A DNA stretch of 64,000 bases from Thamnaconus septentrionalis (GCA_009823395.1 CM020509.1:20097001-20161000), one strand, 5' to 3'. Positions 44,664-55,272 are shown, counted from the stretch's first letter. The notes: generated from the sequence alone by a model not told the origin. A program made the numbers and translations.

Positions 44664-44702
44664 TCACAGGGGGGTGGGAGGTAGTGGGGGGAGGTGGGGG
44701 TT
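44664..44702 (+). other. G-quadruplex-type cluster
   Basis: G-runs of 6, 3, 6 and 5 follow with loops of 1, 7 and 4 bases, meeting the usual four-run rule. Confidence 0.6.
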
Positions 44703-44719
44703 GTATTATCGGCAGCCGG

Positions 44720-45060
44720 CGGAAAAAAATAATCTGGTGAGCTAATTAAAAACTATCCTCCGTCTCCGGCCGGCCATGGAAAATCTTCATCTCTCCAAAA
44801 GGAAAGAAAAAAATCGAATAAATATAGCAAGCGCCATAAAGAGCCGCCCCCCGCTTAACCCCCTGCAGCCACCCCCTTTGCCGCCTCGCCGCCCCGATCC
44901 AATCTGCTAAGACGCTAATTACAGGGCTGAGGCTCCGCCCACTCTTTTGTGATGGCGTAGCGTTCGCTGTAATTAATTGGGGGCTTAAAGAGTCGACGAG
45001 TCGTTGGCGGCGCCGACGGCCTCGACACACACCATTAAAATGCAAATGGGGCGAGATACA
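44720..45060. promoter_or_regulatory. strong candidate conserved non-coding block
   Basis: Contains TAATTA at 44743-44748 and 44916-44921, TAATTAATT at 44970-44978, CGCCATAAAG near 44832 (Cdx/Hox-like) and the octamer ATGCAAAT at 45040-45047, within 320 repeat-free bases between two G-rich clusters. With 28500-28670 it is the best enhancer candidate here. No comparison was possible. Confidence 0.38.
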
Positions 45061-45069
45061 AAACTGGGG

Positions 45070-45150
45070 TCCATCGAGGAGGGGAATGGGGGGGGTGGAA
45101 GATGGTAGGAGGGGGGTACAGTGTTGGTGGGGGGAGCGAGGGGGGCGGTG
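45070..45150 (+). other. G-rich tract, quadruplex-capable
   Basis: Several G-runs of 3-8 bases (for example at 45088-45096, 45111-45116, 45129-45135 and 45141-45146) fall within 80 bp. Confidence 0.55.
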
Positions 45151-45677
45151 TTGGTCCCGAATCCCAGCAGCAGCCAACCAAAGCCTCGCCCACCGCCGCC
45201 TACACACACCCACCTCTTCTTCTACTGGAGCTTCTGCAGTGCTGGAACCAGCTGAGGGGCCGCGAGTCTCACTCCGGCCAGCAGGGGGCGACGGACCTCG
45301 GCTTCCGAAAAACATCAAATTCACCAGCTAGCTAACTACAGCTACCGCTGCCTGTTCCTGACCTGCCTCGTCTGCACCGACTCAAGATGAATCCTGACCT
45401 TTGACCTCTGTCTTCCGAGTTCATGGCCCAACCTCGTGATCGTTGCGAACCGCACGAAGAGCCGATTTGCTAGCCGTATTTCATTGTACAGCCATGATGT
45501 GTTCAGGAGCCATCGGAAAACCGAGATGATGTGAGGAGAACGATGGGGCGGAGACGAGGTGGAGGAGGGGAAGTGAAGGTGGATGTGGAGGAGGAGGTGG
45601 AGAAGAATGGTCTCAGCCTCACAGGAACACCTAAACATGTTACTGCAGGGATTATGCAAACGTGATGGTGGAAGTGT

Positions 45678-45680
<3 letters not shown>
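45151..45680. other. no gene seen
   Basis: Contains GAGGTGGAGGAG-type purine-rich DNA near 45555-45600. Confidence 0.4.

Positions 45681-45743
<63 letters not shown>
45681..45743. repeat. (CT)31 microsatellite
   Basis: An uninterrupted CT run of 63 bases. Confidence 0.97.
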
Positions 45744-45746
<3 letters not shown>

Positions 45747-45934
45747 CAGGCAGGGAGGAGTTAATCCGCTGTCAAGTTGGACGGAGGCGATGAAACAGGA
45801 AGAAGCTGCTCATCTGTTTGTTTAAGCCTCACAAGGAGAGAAAAACACTGCACGGAAACGACAACAACAAAAAAACAACACAATAAAAATCTCACATTTC
45901 ACAAAAGTTGTAAAAAAATGTGTTTTCTTTATTT

Positions 45935-46245
45935 ATTATTATCAATAATAATAATAATAATAAAAATAATGATACATTAGACTTATATGGTGCTTTTTTG
46001 GGCACTCAAAGACGCTTCACATAGAAAACATAATAAGAGCAACAGAAAAGGATGAAGAATGAACCAGTTTCAACAGGTGGGTTTTGAAGAGAGATTTAAA
46101 CTTCTGCGATGAGTCCCAGTTCCTGAACGGTTGTGGGAGTGAGTTCCAGAGTGTGTGGGCAGCGGCAGCGAAGGATCAGTCGCCATGAGGGTGACGGGCG
46201 TGAGGAGGTTTAAGTCAGCAGAGCCGAGGTGGCGGTTGGGACGGT
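45935..46245 (-). mobile_element. retroelement 3' end with (ATT)n tail, minus strand
   Basis: The minus strand ends in (TTA)n (about 45942-45968), preceded by AAGTCTAATGTATCA-like sequence and GCGTCTTTGAGTGCCC. This is the arrangement of a fish LINE 3' untranslated region with a TTTGAGT..CC hairpin-like segment. It extends to about 46240; no coding part recognised. Confidence 0.45.
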
Positions 46246-47040
46246 GTTGTCCCACCTGAGTGGCGGTGAGGTGCGGACCACCATTCATAACAACAACAAC
46301 CTAGAAGTTCAAGTCTGTCGTTCATCCACACCACTTCCTGTGCGATCTCTCTTTCTGTTCTCAGTGGTACTAATGTTGTTAGCAAGCTGCTACTTCTAAA
46401 CCACGGACGTATTAAATAATTTGAACGCGCTTTTGACGCGCGGTATGGCGCAAGCAGGCGCAGACCTGGCGTCAACGCGCTGTGACGACATCTTGGCGCG
46501 GCCAATAGGAGGGAAGCCGGTTCGGAAAAAAGTGGCCAGACGCGGAGCGGGCCGCCAGTTAGCGATAGTGCAGGAGTGAGAAAAATGGAGGTCCCGAGTG
46601 TAACATTTGATATGACACCGAGCTCTGGGACTCAAGACTAGCTTAAAAAGTATGCGTATGGTTAGCGACTTTGCTTGGTTTCGGCGCGCTGACGTTCTTG
46701 TTAGCTGCTCCGGTGCTCGTGCTGGCTGCTACGTGTTTTGCATTCAGGTGGTACCGGAGGCTTGATGTATATGAAAAAACTTTATGTTCATATATTGTCA
46801 GGTTGCGCTGACGCTGGGGGCTTATTCTAAACCCTCAGGTGTTCTTCTTCTTCTTCTGCAGGGAAGAAGAAGAAAACAGGGAGTAAACTTGCGGCGCCAC
46901 GCCAGGCCCGGCATAGGTACTGCATCGTTTTCAGCGTCTCAGTGTAGCTGACGGTTTCGTGTAAACGTGTTTCGTTCAAGGGCGTTTTCGTAAATTGTCA
47001 GTTTCAAAAGATGCCGTCTCCGTGTAAACGGCCCCTCTGT
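46240..47040 (+). repeat. dispersed repeat family R2, copy 2
   Basis: Counterpart of 32255-33060. Shared blocks are CTGAGTGGCGGTGAGGTGCGG, TTCATCCACACCACTTCCTG, GTGGTACTAATGTTGTTAGC, CAGGTGTTCTTCTTC and GGCATAGGTACTGCATCG. The middle is interrupted by an insertion at 46403-46825. The right edge carries GTTTCGTGTAAACGTG and a CCGTGTAAACGGC palindromic segment. Confidence 0.55.
46403..46825. mobile_element. insertion with 8-bp target duplication
   Basis: The insertion splits repeat copy 2 between its TTGTTAGCAAGCTGCTACTT and CAGGTGTTCTTC blocks, which are adjacent in copy 1. It is bracketed by the perfect 8-bp duplication TCTAAACC (46395-46402 and 46826-46833), so hAT-type insertion is the first thought. 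Its ends (ACGGACGTATT and GGGGGCTTAT) show no inverted repeat, however. The interior is GC-rich, with GCGC words and GGCCAATAGG. Confidence 0.6.
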
Positions 47041-47725
47041 TTGGTAGAAAATAGTTCTGTGCTCTCTTTGATAATGAAAAAACAACACACAGCACTCGTC
47101 TGACTGATGAACTCCTTCACTTAATCCTGAGGATTTCCTCAGCTCAGAGCCTGAACCCCAAACAGTGTTGAACTTGTACACAAGATGAGACACTAAGTAT
47201 CCGGCTCAGACAAGTGAGCATCACACAGCAGCAGACTGACCCATTTTCAGTTTTTGATTTAGTTTCATTTTTGAATTTCTTGCTACTGCAGACCATTTTA
47301 TGTTTCTTTTGTTTTCTTTTTGGTTGTTGTTTGCCTGGAGATATATTTTCAGTTGAATGGACACTGGAAAAGTTGCAGAGACAGAGACATAAGAAATGCA
47401 TGCCACTGATTTTATTTACTTTCAACATTTATAAAACCAATGATTGTTTAGGGTCATCATGTCATCTTTTCACTTTTTATCTTGCTATTGAAAGAACAGA
47501 TTAGATTTTTTTTTTGAAGAAAATATTTTTTTTGCCGTTGTTTGCCTGTTAAAAAAATGTTTCCACTTGAAATTATTGATAGAACCGTAAGGAAATATTG
47601 CCACTGATTTTATTTGTTTATTTATTTCGTTACCTTATTAATTCATATGTATGCAATGGCATATAGCAAAAATATATATAGGCTTTGATAGGTCAAGAAT
47701 CAATATGTGCAATAATTTCAATAAA
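47041..47725. other. no gene seen; T-rich
   Basis: AT-rich DNA with several TTTGTT words. Part may be the body of the hAT fragment ending at 47791. Confidence 0.35.
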
Positions 47726-47727
47726 CC

Positions 47728-47791
47728 AGTCTGGCCCCCAACGTACCATTTTAAAAAAAATTTGGCCCGCTGTTTGAGTTTGACACGTGTG
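47728..47791 (+). mobile_element. hAT (Charlie-like) right end fragment
   Basis: AAATTTGGCCCGCTGTTTGAG followed by TTTGACACGTGTG is the right terminus of the family seen at 33643 and 50818-51162. No partner left end was found nearby. Confidence 0.55.
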
Positions 47792-47879
47792 GGTGAGGAG
47801 GCGGGCATCAGAGTTCTGCATGTATTGTAATTTTTGTATATGAGCGGAGGGAAGACAAAAGAGAAAGATTTTGCAGTAA

Positions 47880-48178
47880 TCAGCCACCTCTGAAGCGCTG
47901 TGGCGTTAAGTCGCCCTCCCCACCCACAAACCTGAAGGCCTGCAGCGGTGAATTGAACGTTTTCCTGACGGGATTAACAGTGACATCATCACGTTTGGAA
48001 GTGTGTGTGTGTGTGTGTGTGTGTATGTGGAAGGGGGCTGTGGGAGAGGACCGGCAGGGCTGCTGGATCTGTTCCGGCTTCCCTATTTGCTCCACCCACA
48101 CTGATGATCCCGCTGAGTCGCTAACGAGCTAACTGGCGGTACGTCAGCAGTGCGGCGTCCTGTTTGACACCGACAAGG

Positions 48179-48180
<2 letters not shown>
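47880..48180. other. no gene seen; short (GT)n at 48001-48024
   Basis: Mixed DNA with one GT tract. Confidence 0.4.
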
Positions 48181-48181
<1 letters not shown>

Positions 48182-48227
<46 letters not shown>

Positions 48228-48275
48228 CTCCCTTGCATTTCAAAGCAGTTGTTTCTTCTTCTTCTTCTTCTTCTT
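48182..48275. repeat. (CT)21 and (CTT)n microsatellites
   Basis: CT run at 48182-48224 and a CTT run at 48256-48275. Confidence 0.95.
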
Positions 48276-48279
48276 TGGA

Positions 48280-48430
48280 GCTCGATTAGCGGAGCAGCAG
48301 CGAGCTAATTGATGCCTGTGTCATTAATCAGTGTCATATTTGGCCGCCAGTTGTCTTACACGTTGGGAAGTCACAACAGCGTTCACAATACAGTGTCAGT
48401 CACTCATTCGGTCTGCTGGCAGTAACTGGT
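48280..48430. promoter_or_regulatory. candidate conserved non-coding block
   Basis: CGATTAGC (48283-48290), GCTAATTGATG (48304-48314), GTCATTAATCAG (48320-48331), ATATTTGGCCGCC and TCACAATACAGTG occur in repeat-free DNA right after the (CTT)n tract. Confidence 0.35.
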
Positions 48431-49195
48431 TACATTTTTTTTCGGTTGTTTTTCACAAAAGCCTCGACTCCGAGTATCACCATCAGTGTTCGCCCACATT
48501 TACTCAGACAGGAAGTGACTTTCTCAACTTCCTGCCCCGGAAGCAAGATCTTTAATGTTTAAATGTCTCAATCAAGAAAAAAAAAAAAGACAGAACAGAA
48601 AGACAGTATTTCTTCTGCCGCTGCAGCTGTATTTGCTACGGCCACATTACCGCACACGTGGGCACGTGTCTAATGCCTGGAAGCAGCCTCACTGATCCTC
48701 AAAGGGAAGTGATAAAGAAAAAGGTTCATTTATCAGATTTAAACATCACGACAACATCAAACTAAACATAAAAAAAACCAACAATATTTCCAGGTACGGG
48801 AGGCAGGAAGTGAAGTGAACCTGCGATGGAGCTACAAGGTTCCTCAGACCTGGGAGGAGCTTGAAACCTTCATCGCATTTGTCCCGGGAAATAAATAGAT
48901 GGATCCCCTTTTTTAATCAACGGCATCAACAAAAATAAATTCATAGATAAATGAACAAACAAAACAGATGGCTCCTCCCCTCACCGCCGCCAGCACCACC
49001 CCCCTAACACCACCACCACCACCACCACCACCGCATTCAGCCGACCGACGTAAAACGAAGCCGCGGTGGAATTCCACGCAGCTCCGTCGGGAGGCCGCAG
49101 ATATCTTGTCACGCGAAATGGAACACGGGTTCTGAATAACAATGCGACACAATGTCAGCCAATGACAGACGCCTCTGCAGGGACCAGTTGTGTGA
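48431..49195. other. no gene seen; short (CCA)n at 49008-49032
   Basis: Mixed DNA; the 215-aa minus frame at 48913-49560 runs through simple repeats and is spurious. Confidence 0.4.
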
Positions 49196-49196
49196 C

Positions 49197-49199
<3 letters not shown>

Positions 49200-49228
<29 letters not shown>
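49200..49228. repeat. (GA)n microsatellite
   Basis: About 14 GA units. Confidence 0.94.
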
Positions 49229-49229
<1 letters not shown>

Positions 49230-49345
49230 CAGCAGGAAACGGCGGCTCGGAAATTGATTTATGCAAACAATTTAAGATCTTTTGACTTGATGAATTTGCA
49301 GAATTGTGGTGCATTTTAATGTCCCATCTGTGCACCAGAGTGTGT
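49230..49345. promoter_or_regulatory. candidate conserved non-coding block
   Basis: GGAAATTGATTTATGCAAAC (49249-49268), CTTGATGAATTTGCAGAATT and GCATTTTAATGTCCCATCTG form an AT-rich, repeat-free run between (GA)n and (GT)n tracts. The octamer-like ATGCAAA and E-box CATCTG are visible. Confidence 0.35.
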
Positions 49346-49352
49346 ATTAGGT

Positions 49353-49378
49353 AGTGTGTGTGTGTGTGCGTGTGTGTT
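49353..49378. repeat. (GT)n microsatellite
   Basis: About 12 GT units with one GC. Confidence 0.92.
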
Positions 49379-50805
49379 TTGTCATCTCGTCGGTGTCGTG
49401 GCGCACTTGCAGGGTCGGCCTGCGTGTAAATCAAGCCGGCAGCCCTGCAGCAGCCTTGAACAGGCCGTGACACTGCCGGCGAAGGAGCGGGGAAAGAGGA
49501 AGAGGAACAGGGGAGGGGGAAAAGGGTGGAAGGAGTGGGCGGGGCTACAGCGAGGTCCAAGCCGGAAACAGCAGGCTGTTTTCCAGACGTCAGGTGGGGT
49601 CGACGGGTCAGTCAGTCAGGCGGTTTCAGCCCGAAAAAAAACAACCAAACTAATAAAAACATCATTTCACGGCAGAATCCACCTCACCGATGCCCAATCA
49701 GAATCATCCGCGGCCAGAGAGTGAACGCACCAATCGGCTTCCTCCGAGGCGGAGCTACAGGAAACAGGAAACTGCTGCTGTGGTTTAAAAGAGTTGGGTA
49801 AATATGTTTCTAAAGAGTTATCAAAAGATACTGATGAATTTCGACTCAAACTGTTTTTTTTTTTTAAATACACAATTTTAAAATTGATTTTAGCAGCACT
49901 TTTTTTTTTTTTTTTTTTCATAAAACTTTTGTGTAACCAGCCAACAGCCAATAATGATAATTTTCTCCCTGGATGAAAGTGAATTTTGTTTCTTTGTTTT
50001 TCGCAGCTTAGCTTAGCGTCGGGTGGAACGCTAACGCTCATCGACAGGAGATCAGCACCGGAGGAGACAAACTGGTGCTGGCAGCGCGACTTAACGCCTT
50101 CTGATGGCCGCCGCCGCCGCCGGCCAAAACTGCGCTGGTGGAACGACTAAACAAATAAAGAATAATAACAGTTACAGCAGCGTGACGAGCCGTCAGACTT
50201 TGATCGGATCCCCGCTGGTGAAAGTGGTCAAGGCCGCAGTGACGGGTGACAAAATCTCATTTACCATCGAGAGAGAGGGAAAAAAAACACTAGAAGAACG
50301 TGTCTCAGGCTTTAGCGTCAGAAATGTTCTTTCATGTCAGGACAAGATTTCAAAGCGACATTCTAGACATCACAGCATTTAAATATTAAACAAACCATAA
50401 CCAAGCAACCAATGACAAGACGAACAGAAGACGCAGAAGTGAGAGTCGCACGACTCGGATGTAATCGAAAAAGTGCCTCTTAAAGAAACAGTACAGGTAA
50501 CACGCAGCTTGACGTGCAAATAAACTAAAACTGAAAAAAAAAGTGAAGATAGTAGATTCTTCATTGACAAAAAACAGAATTTGGTGGAATTTAAAGTAAC
50601 AATCACAAAGAAATAAACGCAACATCTAACTGGTTACACCACAGAAACCACAGAGAGGGTGAAAAATACGAAAGAGGAAGAAGAGATGGTGTTTGTTCTT
50701 CTTCTTCTTCTTCTGTTTTGTTTAAGGCAGAAACAACTTGATAGGTGCATTGGTGCCACCTACAGTGTTGGAGTATAGATGACATTTGAGTTCTGGAGTC
50801 GAGTT
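49379..50805. other. no gene seen
   Basis: Contains T-runs near 49855 and 49900, a GCCGCCGCC run near 50107 and a (CTT)n run near 50697-50713. The frame 50104-50382 (plus) starts with an Ala run from GCC repeats and has no domain. Confidence 0.4.
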
Positions 50806-50817
50806 GAGACTGTGAGG

Positions 50818-51162
50818 CAGGGACATCAAACTCAAATACACAGTGGGCCAAAATGAAGAAAAATCCTCCTCCAGATATAACGGTGAAAAAAACTCATTAA
50901 GATAAATGAAATGTAAATGAAAATCGCACAAAAATGGCACTTTTTTATTTGAAGCCTTCAAATTTAATAATAAAATCCTTCAGTTGAACGTCCTGTCCTG
51001 ATTGACACGCCAAAATACCAGCACAGCATTCTGGGATTTGTAGTATTAGCAGTACATGTGCTGTTTAATAGCAGCGGGCGAGCTCTAGCAGTGATTTAGC
51101 GGGCCAAATATAACTCCACTGCGGGCCAAAATTGGCTCGCGAGCCAAAGTTTGAAACCTTTG
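50818..51162. mobile_element. hAT (Charlie-like) non-autonomous element, 345 bp
   Basis: Left end CAGGGACATCAAAC and reverse-complemented right end CAAAGGTTTCAAAC form imperfect terminal inverted repeats. The flanks CTGTGAGG (50810-50817) and CTGCGAGG (51163-51170) are an 8-bp duplication with one change, the hallmark of hAT insertion. GGGCCAAAA occurs near both ends. No transposase frame remains. Confidence 0.78.
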
Positions 51163-51285
51163 CTGCGAGGCCTGATGAGTAGATTGGAACCAGGCGAGCC
51201 TGGAGACGAGATGTGACGGCTTAAGTGAGGCCACGCCCACTTCCAAAGAAATGCAGAGAGTCGCTGATGTCGTTCAGGGTCTGTT

Positions 51286-51460
51286 GGTTTTAGTGTGTCC
51301 TGTTTTATTTTGATAGTCTTGTCTCCCCTCGTGTTTTCGACTTCCTGTTTTTGTTTTCCCATCCTTTATTTTGTTGCCCCTTAATTTTCACTTGTGTCTT
51401 GTTGTCAGTCCTGCACCTTGATTGTCCTCACCTGTGTTCCCCTGCCCTCTGGGTAGAAAC
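51286..51460 (+). mobile_element. LTR-like repeat fragment, plus strand
   Basis: TCCTGTTTTATTTTGATAGTC, CTTCCTGTTTTTG, GTTGCCCCTTAATTTTCAC and TTGATTGTCCTCACCTGTG match the minus-strand repeat at 22658-23110. It is cut at about 51460 where the L2 coding sequence begins. Confidence 0.6.
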
Positions 51461-51461
51461 A

Positions 51462-52500
51462 GTCCATGTTGCCAGGCAGCTCAATGGCTATTTGCATGAC
51501 AACAATCTATTCGAGGTGTTTCAGTCAGGTTTTAGGAATAATCACAGCACTCAGACTGCATTGCTAAAGGTGAACAATGGCCTCCTGATGGCACCTGACA
51601 GTGGTCTTCCTTCTATTTTAGTTCTTCTAGATCTCAGTGCTGCATTTGATACAGTTGACCACAGCGATCTTCTTAGAAGACTAGAGGACGTTATTGGCAT
51701 TAAAGATTGGATTGGCTTAAATTGGTTTAGATCTTATTTGTCCGACCGCTTTCAATTTGCGTTTGTCAATAATCACTCATCAGAACGTAAGAGGGTTAGA
51801 CATGGAGTCCCCCAAGGGTCTGTTCTTGGACCACTCCTCTTGAACATTTACATGTTACCTCTTGGTGACATCATTAGACGGCATAACATGTGTAAGAAAC
51901 CTTGGAGTCATTTTCGATCAGGACTTGACATTCAGCTCCCATATTCAGAACATAGCAAGGACAGCTTTTTTCCATTTAAGAAATATTGCTAAAATTAAAA
52001 ATTTCTTGTCTTTCAAAGATGCAGAAAAAAATAATTCATGCTTTTGTTACTTCTAGACTAGAAAACTGTAATTCCATATTACCAGGGTCCAAATCTTCTC
52101 TTAGGACCTTACAATTGACACAGAATGCTGCTGCACGTCTACTAACTGGAACTAGGAGGCAGCACATTCCACCAGTCTTAGCCTCTTTACATTGGCTTCC
52201 AGTTAGATCTAGAATTGAATTTAAGATCTTGCTAATAACTTACAAAGCTCTTCACTCTCAGGCTCCTTCCTACATTGAAGAACTTATTGAACCTCATCCT
52301 CCTCCGAGAGCCCTTCGCTCTGAGGATTCAGGACTTTGGTAGCTCGTAAAGTCTCTAAAATTAGATCGGGGGAAAGGAGTTTCAGCTTTTTGGCTCCTTT
52401 ACTTTGGAACCATCTTCCGGCCTCGGTGCGGGGGGCAGACACCGTTAGTTTATTTAAGAGTAGACTTAAGACCTTTCTCTTCCATAAAGCTTACAGTTAG
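51462..52500 (+). pseudogene. L2-type LINE ORF2 relic lacking the YADD motif
   Basis: RT motifs are visible: VFQSGFRNNHSTQTALL, LDLSAAFDTVDH (motif A aspartate), GVPQGSVLGPLL (motif B) and LGDIIRRHN. The next normal motif, the catalytic YADD, is absent: the reading jumps near 51888 straight to TCVRNLGVIFDQDLTFSSHI. After two frame changes come KIKNFLSFKDAEK, AARLLTGTRRQHIPPVLASL and LHWLPVRSRIEFKILL, then RSFSFLAPLLWNHLP-type sequence in a third context, ending with TAG near 52499. The protein is inactive by deletion and frameshift. Confidence 0.88.
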
Positions 52501-53285
52501 TATCCACCCACTGTCAGTTATGCTGAGGGAGATCTTTCTCTCCAGTTAAAGGGATTGTCGCTCTGTGCAAGTGGAGCTTCTATCACTTTTTCCTCTCCAC
52601 CTGTAGGACCGATTATTTGCATGATACTGCTGCAGTCTCTGTGTGTCTCCAGCAGGTGATGACCACAACGCCCAGAGCTGGAGAGTGCAGTCCTGGGAGT
52701 CTTGGTGCCATCGCTCCAACTTTGCCACCAGGATGAGGACGAGGACTGGATCTAATGGCAGATCGTGGACCATCATTGACTCTTGCCCTCCCAAACATAA
52801 ACAAGCGCATTCTACATGGACAGCAAACACAGACTAACACACTCTACATGGACAGCGGTTGTACCACCCCACCACTCAACATTTGGGCCTACCTAGATTC
52901 TAGAATGTATTGATGTTTATGATACAAAAACATCCACTTATATACATATTTTAATTATTCATTCTATATATCTGCATCTATTGTTTATTGTGAGAGCTTT
53001 AACCCTGCAACTCACTCTGGCCTGTCTGCCACTCTGGCTGCTTCTCTCTCTATCTCTGTCTCTGTCTCTCTAGAATTTTTGTATTTCCTTAACACCCCAA
53101 CTGGTCAGAGGCAGATGACGGCCCTCTGGAGTCTGGATCTGCTCTAGGTTTCTTCCCACAGGGGAGTTTTTCCTGGCCACTGCCGCACCTTGCTTGGCTT
53201 TTCTCTGATTGTACAAAGCGCTTTGAGACGCCTTTGGATGTGATTTAGCGCTGTACAAATAAAAATTGATTGATTGATTGATTGA
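51462..53285 (+). mobile_element. L2/Maui-type LINE, 5' truncated
   Basis: Reads RT, C-terminal region, 3' untranslated region and tail in order. The 3' end has CCCAACTGGTCAGAGGCAG, GGTTTCTTCCCACAGGGGAG, TTTTTCCTGGCCACTGCC, CAAAGCGCTTTGAGACG and ACAAATAAAAATTGATTG, then (ATTG)n at about 53265-53285. Such tails are hallmarks of fish L2 elements. Truncated at its 5' side in the RT and internally deleted. Confidence 0.9.
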
Positions 53286-53299
53286 TGTTGTTGTGACCC

Positions 53300-55070
53300 T
53301 AAAGTGTGTTCCGGAGCTGTTTGAATTGAGTCGTGGTTTTGTGGATTGTCCCCGGTCAATTAAAGAGAACTTAAGAGAAATTATTTTAAATATATATGTG
53401 AGCAAATGTTACCCTTTTTTTTTTGCAGGACACATATTTCAATTCAATAATTAAAAAAATTATTTCGTAGACATGACAGAAAGTAAGCGCTAGCATTTTT
53501 ATTTTTGTACAATAAATGTGAGTGCTGTGAAATAAATTTGGATCGCAACTTCATGATAAGGAAAAAACCTTGGTGCTGAGACTCCACCAGATGAGAACCA
53601 CTGGCCTATGTCGCACCATTTGATCATTTTGGTCTCAGTTTTGTTTCATTTTAACAATGATCAGTGTTAATTGTTAGTTAGTCTCCAGTTTTGGCTATTT
53701 TTTTTTTTTACCCATGAGGAATCTTTTTGTTGAAATAAATAGATTCCTGTTTCCGACACCCCGGGTTTTGTCTTCACTTGGATCCTGCCAACACAACAAC
53801 ATCAAAAATCAGTAGTATGTATCAAGTCCAAGTGAAAAATATGATGCGGCGAACAATGACCACATCTCTCTCAACCAGCAGCCAGTTATACCCCTCCGCC
53901 CCCTTCTCCCGATTGGCTGTTCTTTCCCGATACCGCTGGGACCACCGCCCCCCCATGCGCGCCCCTCCCTCACAGGATTGATCAGGACGGATCCATGCAA
54001 TTATCTGGCAGTCACCGCCGTTGAGTTAGCACGTCCACCGGCGCCAGCTCGGCAAAAATACACAACCGGGTCTAAGGAGAGATTAGAAACGGTAAATTCT
54101 CAACCAGAAGATGAATTTTCTTTCTCTCTCTCTCTTTTAATGTTCCTGCAGGTTTGAAGCCACAAAATTCCAACTTCAGTTCCTTCAACTTTCAGGGCCA
54201 ACGATTCACACTTTCAGGTCCTTCTGCTGCTCAAAGGTAGTTTTTACTCACGTTGCATTGGATTTCTTCTCATCCTTTTTTTTTTTTTCTAAAAAAAAGC
54301 ACTGAACAATAAATGAATGCAACTGAAACCTCTATTTTGCCCCTCGGTAGAAGGATGCACTGGGTTCAGGTTTGCACAAACAGGGATTAACTACGGCAAA
54401 GACAGCAAAGCTAACGTCATACACAAATAAACCAAACCGGGAATGCTAATCCGACTAGCGCCCTCACGTCACCCGGTCTAATTAACGCTACGAAACAGAA
54501 AAAACAACAGAAAATATTCAACATGCACTGAAACGTGCCAACAACATCGTTACACGACTGTCTAGTTTATCCCTTAAAGCTGTCAGACTGTCGCCCCCTA
54601 CACGGACGGTGCGGCTTCCTGGCTTACGTTTCTTCGGCCATTTCTTTGTGTTGTCAGGTCACGGAGCCGCTCATCAGGTCAGTCTGCATTTGGTCCCGCC
54701 CACCGTTAGGTGTGGCCCCTCCCCACTAATACGAGCTTGGATAGGCCTGCTTTAAAGGTGTCAGCCAATCAACCTTCAGGATTTCTTCTTGTACGCCCTC
54801 CCTTTTTTTTTTTTTGTGCCATCCCATCTTTCCTGTTTCCTGCCGTGCTGCGTTTCAGGCCACATCCGTAGAGACTAAAAAAAGCTCTCAGCATCTTTGA
54901 AGTCTATTTAAAGTCTCTTTTACAAAAAAAATCTATTGTTCTTTTCTGCACCAAGTGACAGACCACCACAAACTCTGTTTATGCTTTCAGCTGGCGGTGG
55001 GAAGATGTTTAAAGTGTGAAAATATCTGGAGATGATTTTCACGCCTCTTTTGTGGAAAAAAATTTGCTCT
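53300..55070. other. no gene seen
   Basis: Mixed DNA. An AATAAATAGATTCCTG and CTTCACTTGGATCCTGCCAA stretch at 53735-53790 resembles the 3' part of the LTR-like repeats at 22658-23110, which may mean that repeat was split by the L2. Otherwise only homopolymers and short frames. Confidence 0.35.
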
Positions 55071-55072
55071 GG

Positions 55073-55110
55073 CACACACACGCACGCACGCACGCACACA
55101 CACACACACA
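55073..55110. repeat. (CA)n/(CGCA)n microsatellite
   Basis: CA units with GCACGCACGCACG interruptions. Confidence 0.92.
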
Positions 55111-55111
55111 C

Positions 55112-55265
55112 TGGGGGACTAGCAGGGAGCTCCATCAGGCCGCTGACAGTGAGACGGGGAAACACACCTGAGAGGCTCCATGATTTATTGCCGGGCGGAG
55201 CTGAAGCCGAGTCGCCGCCTCTAATTAGAAAATCCTGCGCAGGCAGCCGAGAGCATTAAATCTCC
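55112..55265. promoter_or_regulatory. candidate conserved non-coding block
   Basis: GGCTCCATGATTTATTGCCG (55174-55193), the palindrome CTAATTAG at 55221-55228, AATCCTGCGC and GAGCATTAAATC occur in a repeat-free block between two microsatellites. Confidence 0.33.
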
Positions 55266-55272
55266 CAGCCCC

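Noticed and set aside
33643..47791. 14-kb segment bounded by inverted hAT ends
   Set aside because: The orphan left and right ends have no matching 8-bp duplication, so they are more likely two separate relics.
48913..49560. 215-codon minus frame
   Set aside because: It spans (CCA)n, (GA)n and (GT)n tracts, giving homopolymer segments; no domain.
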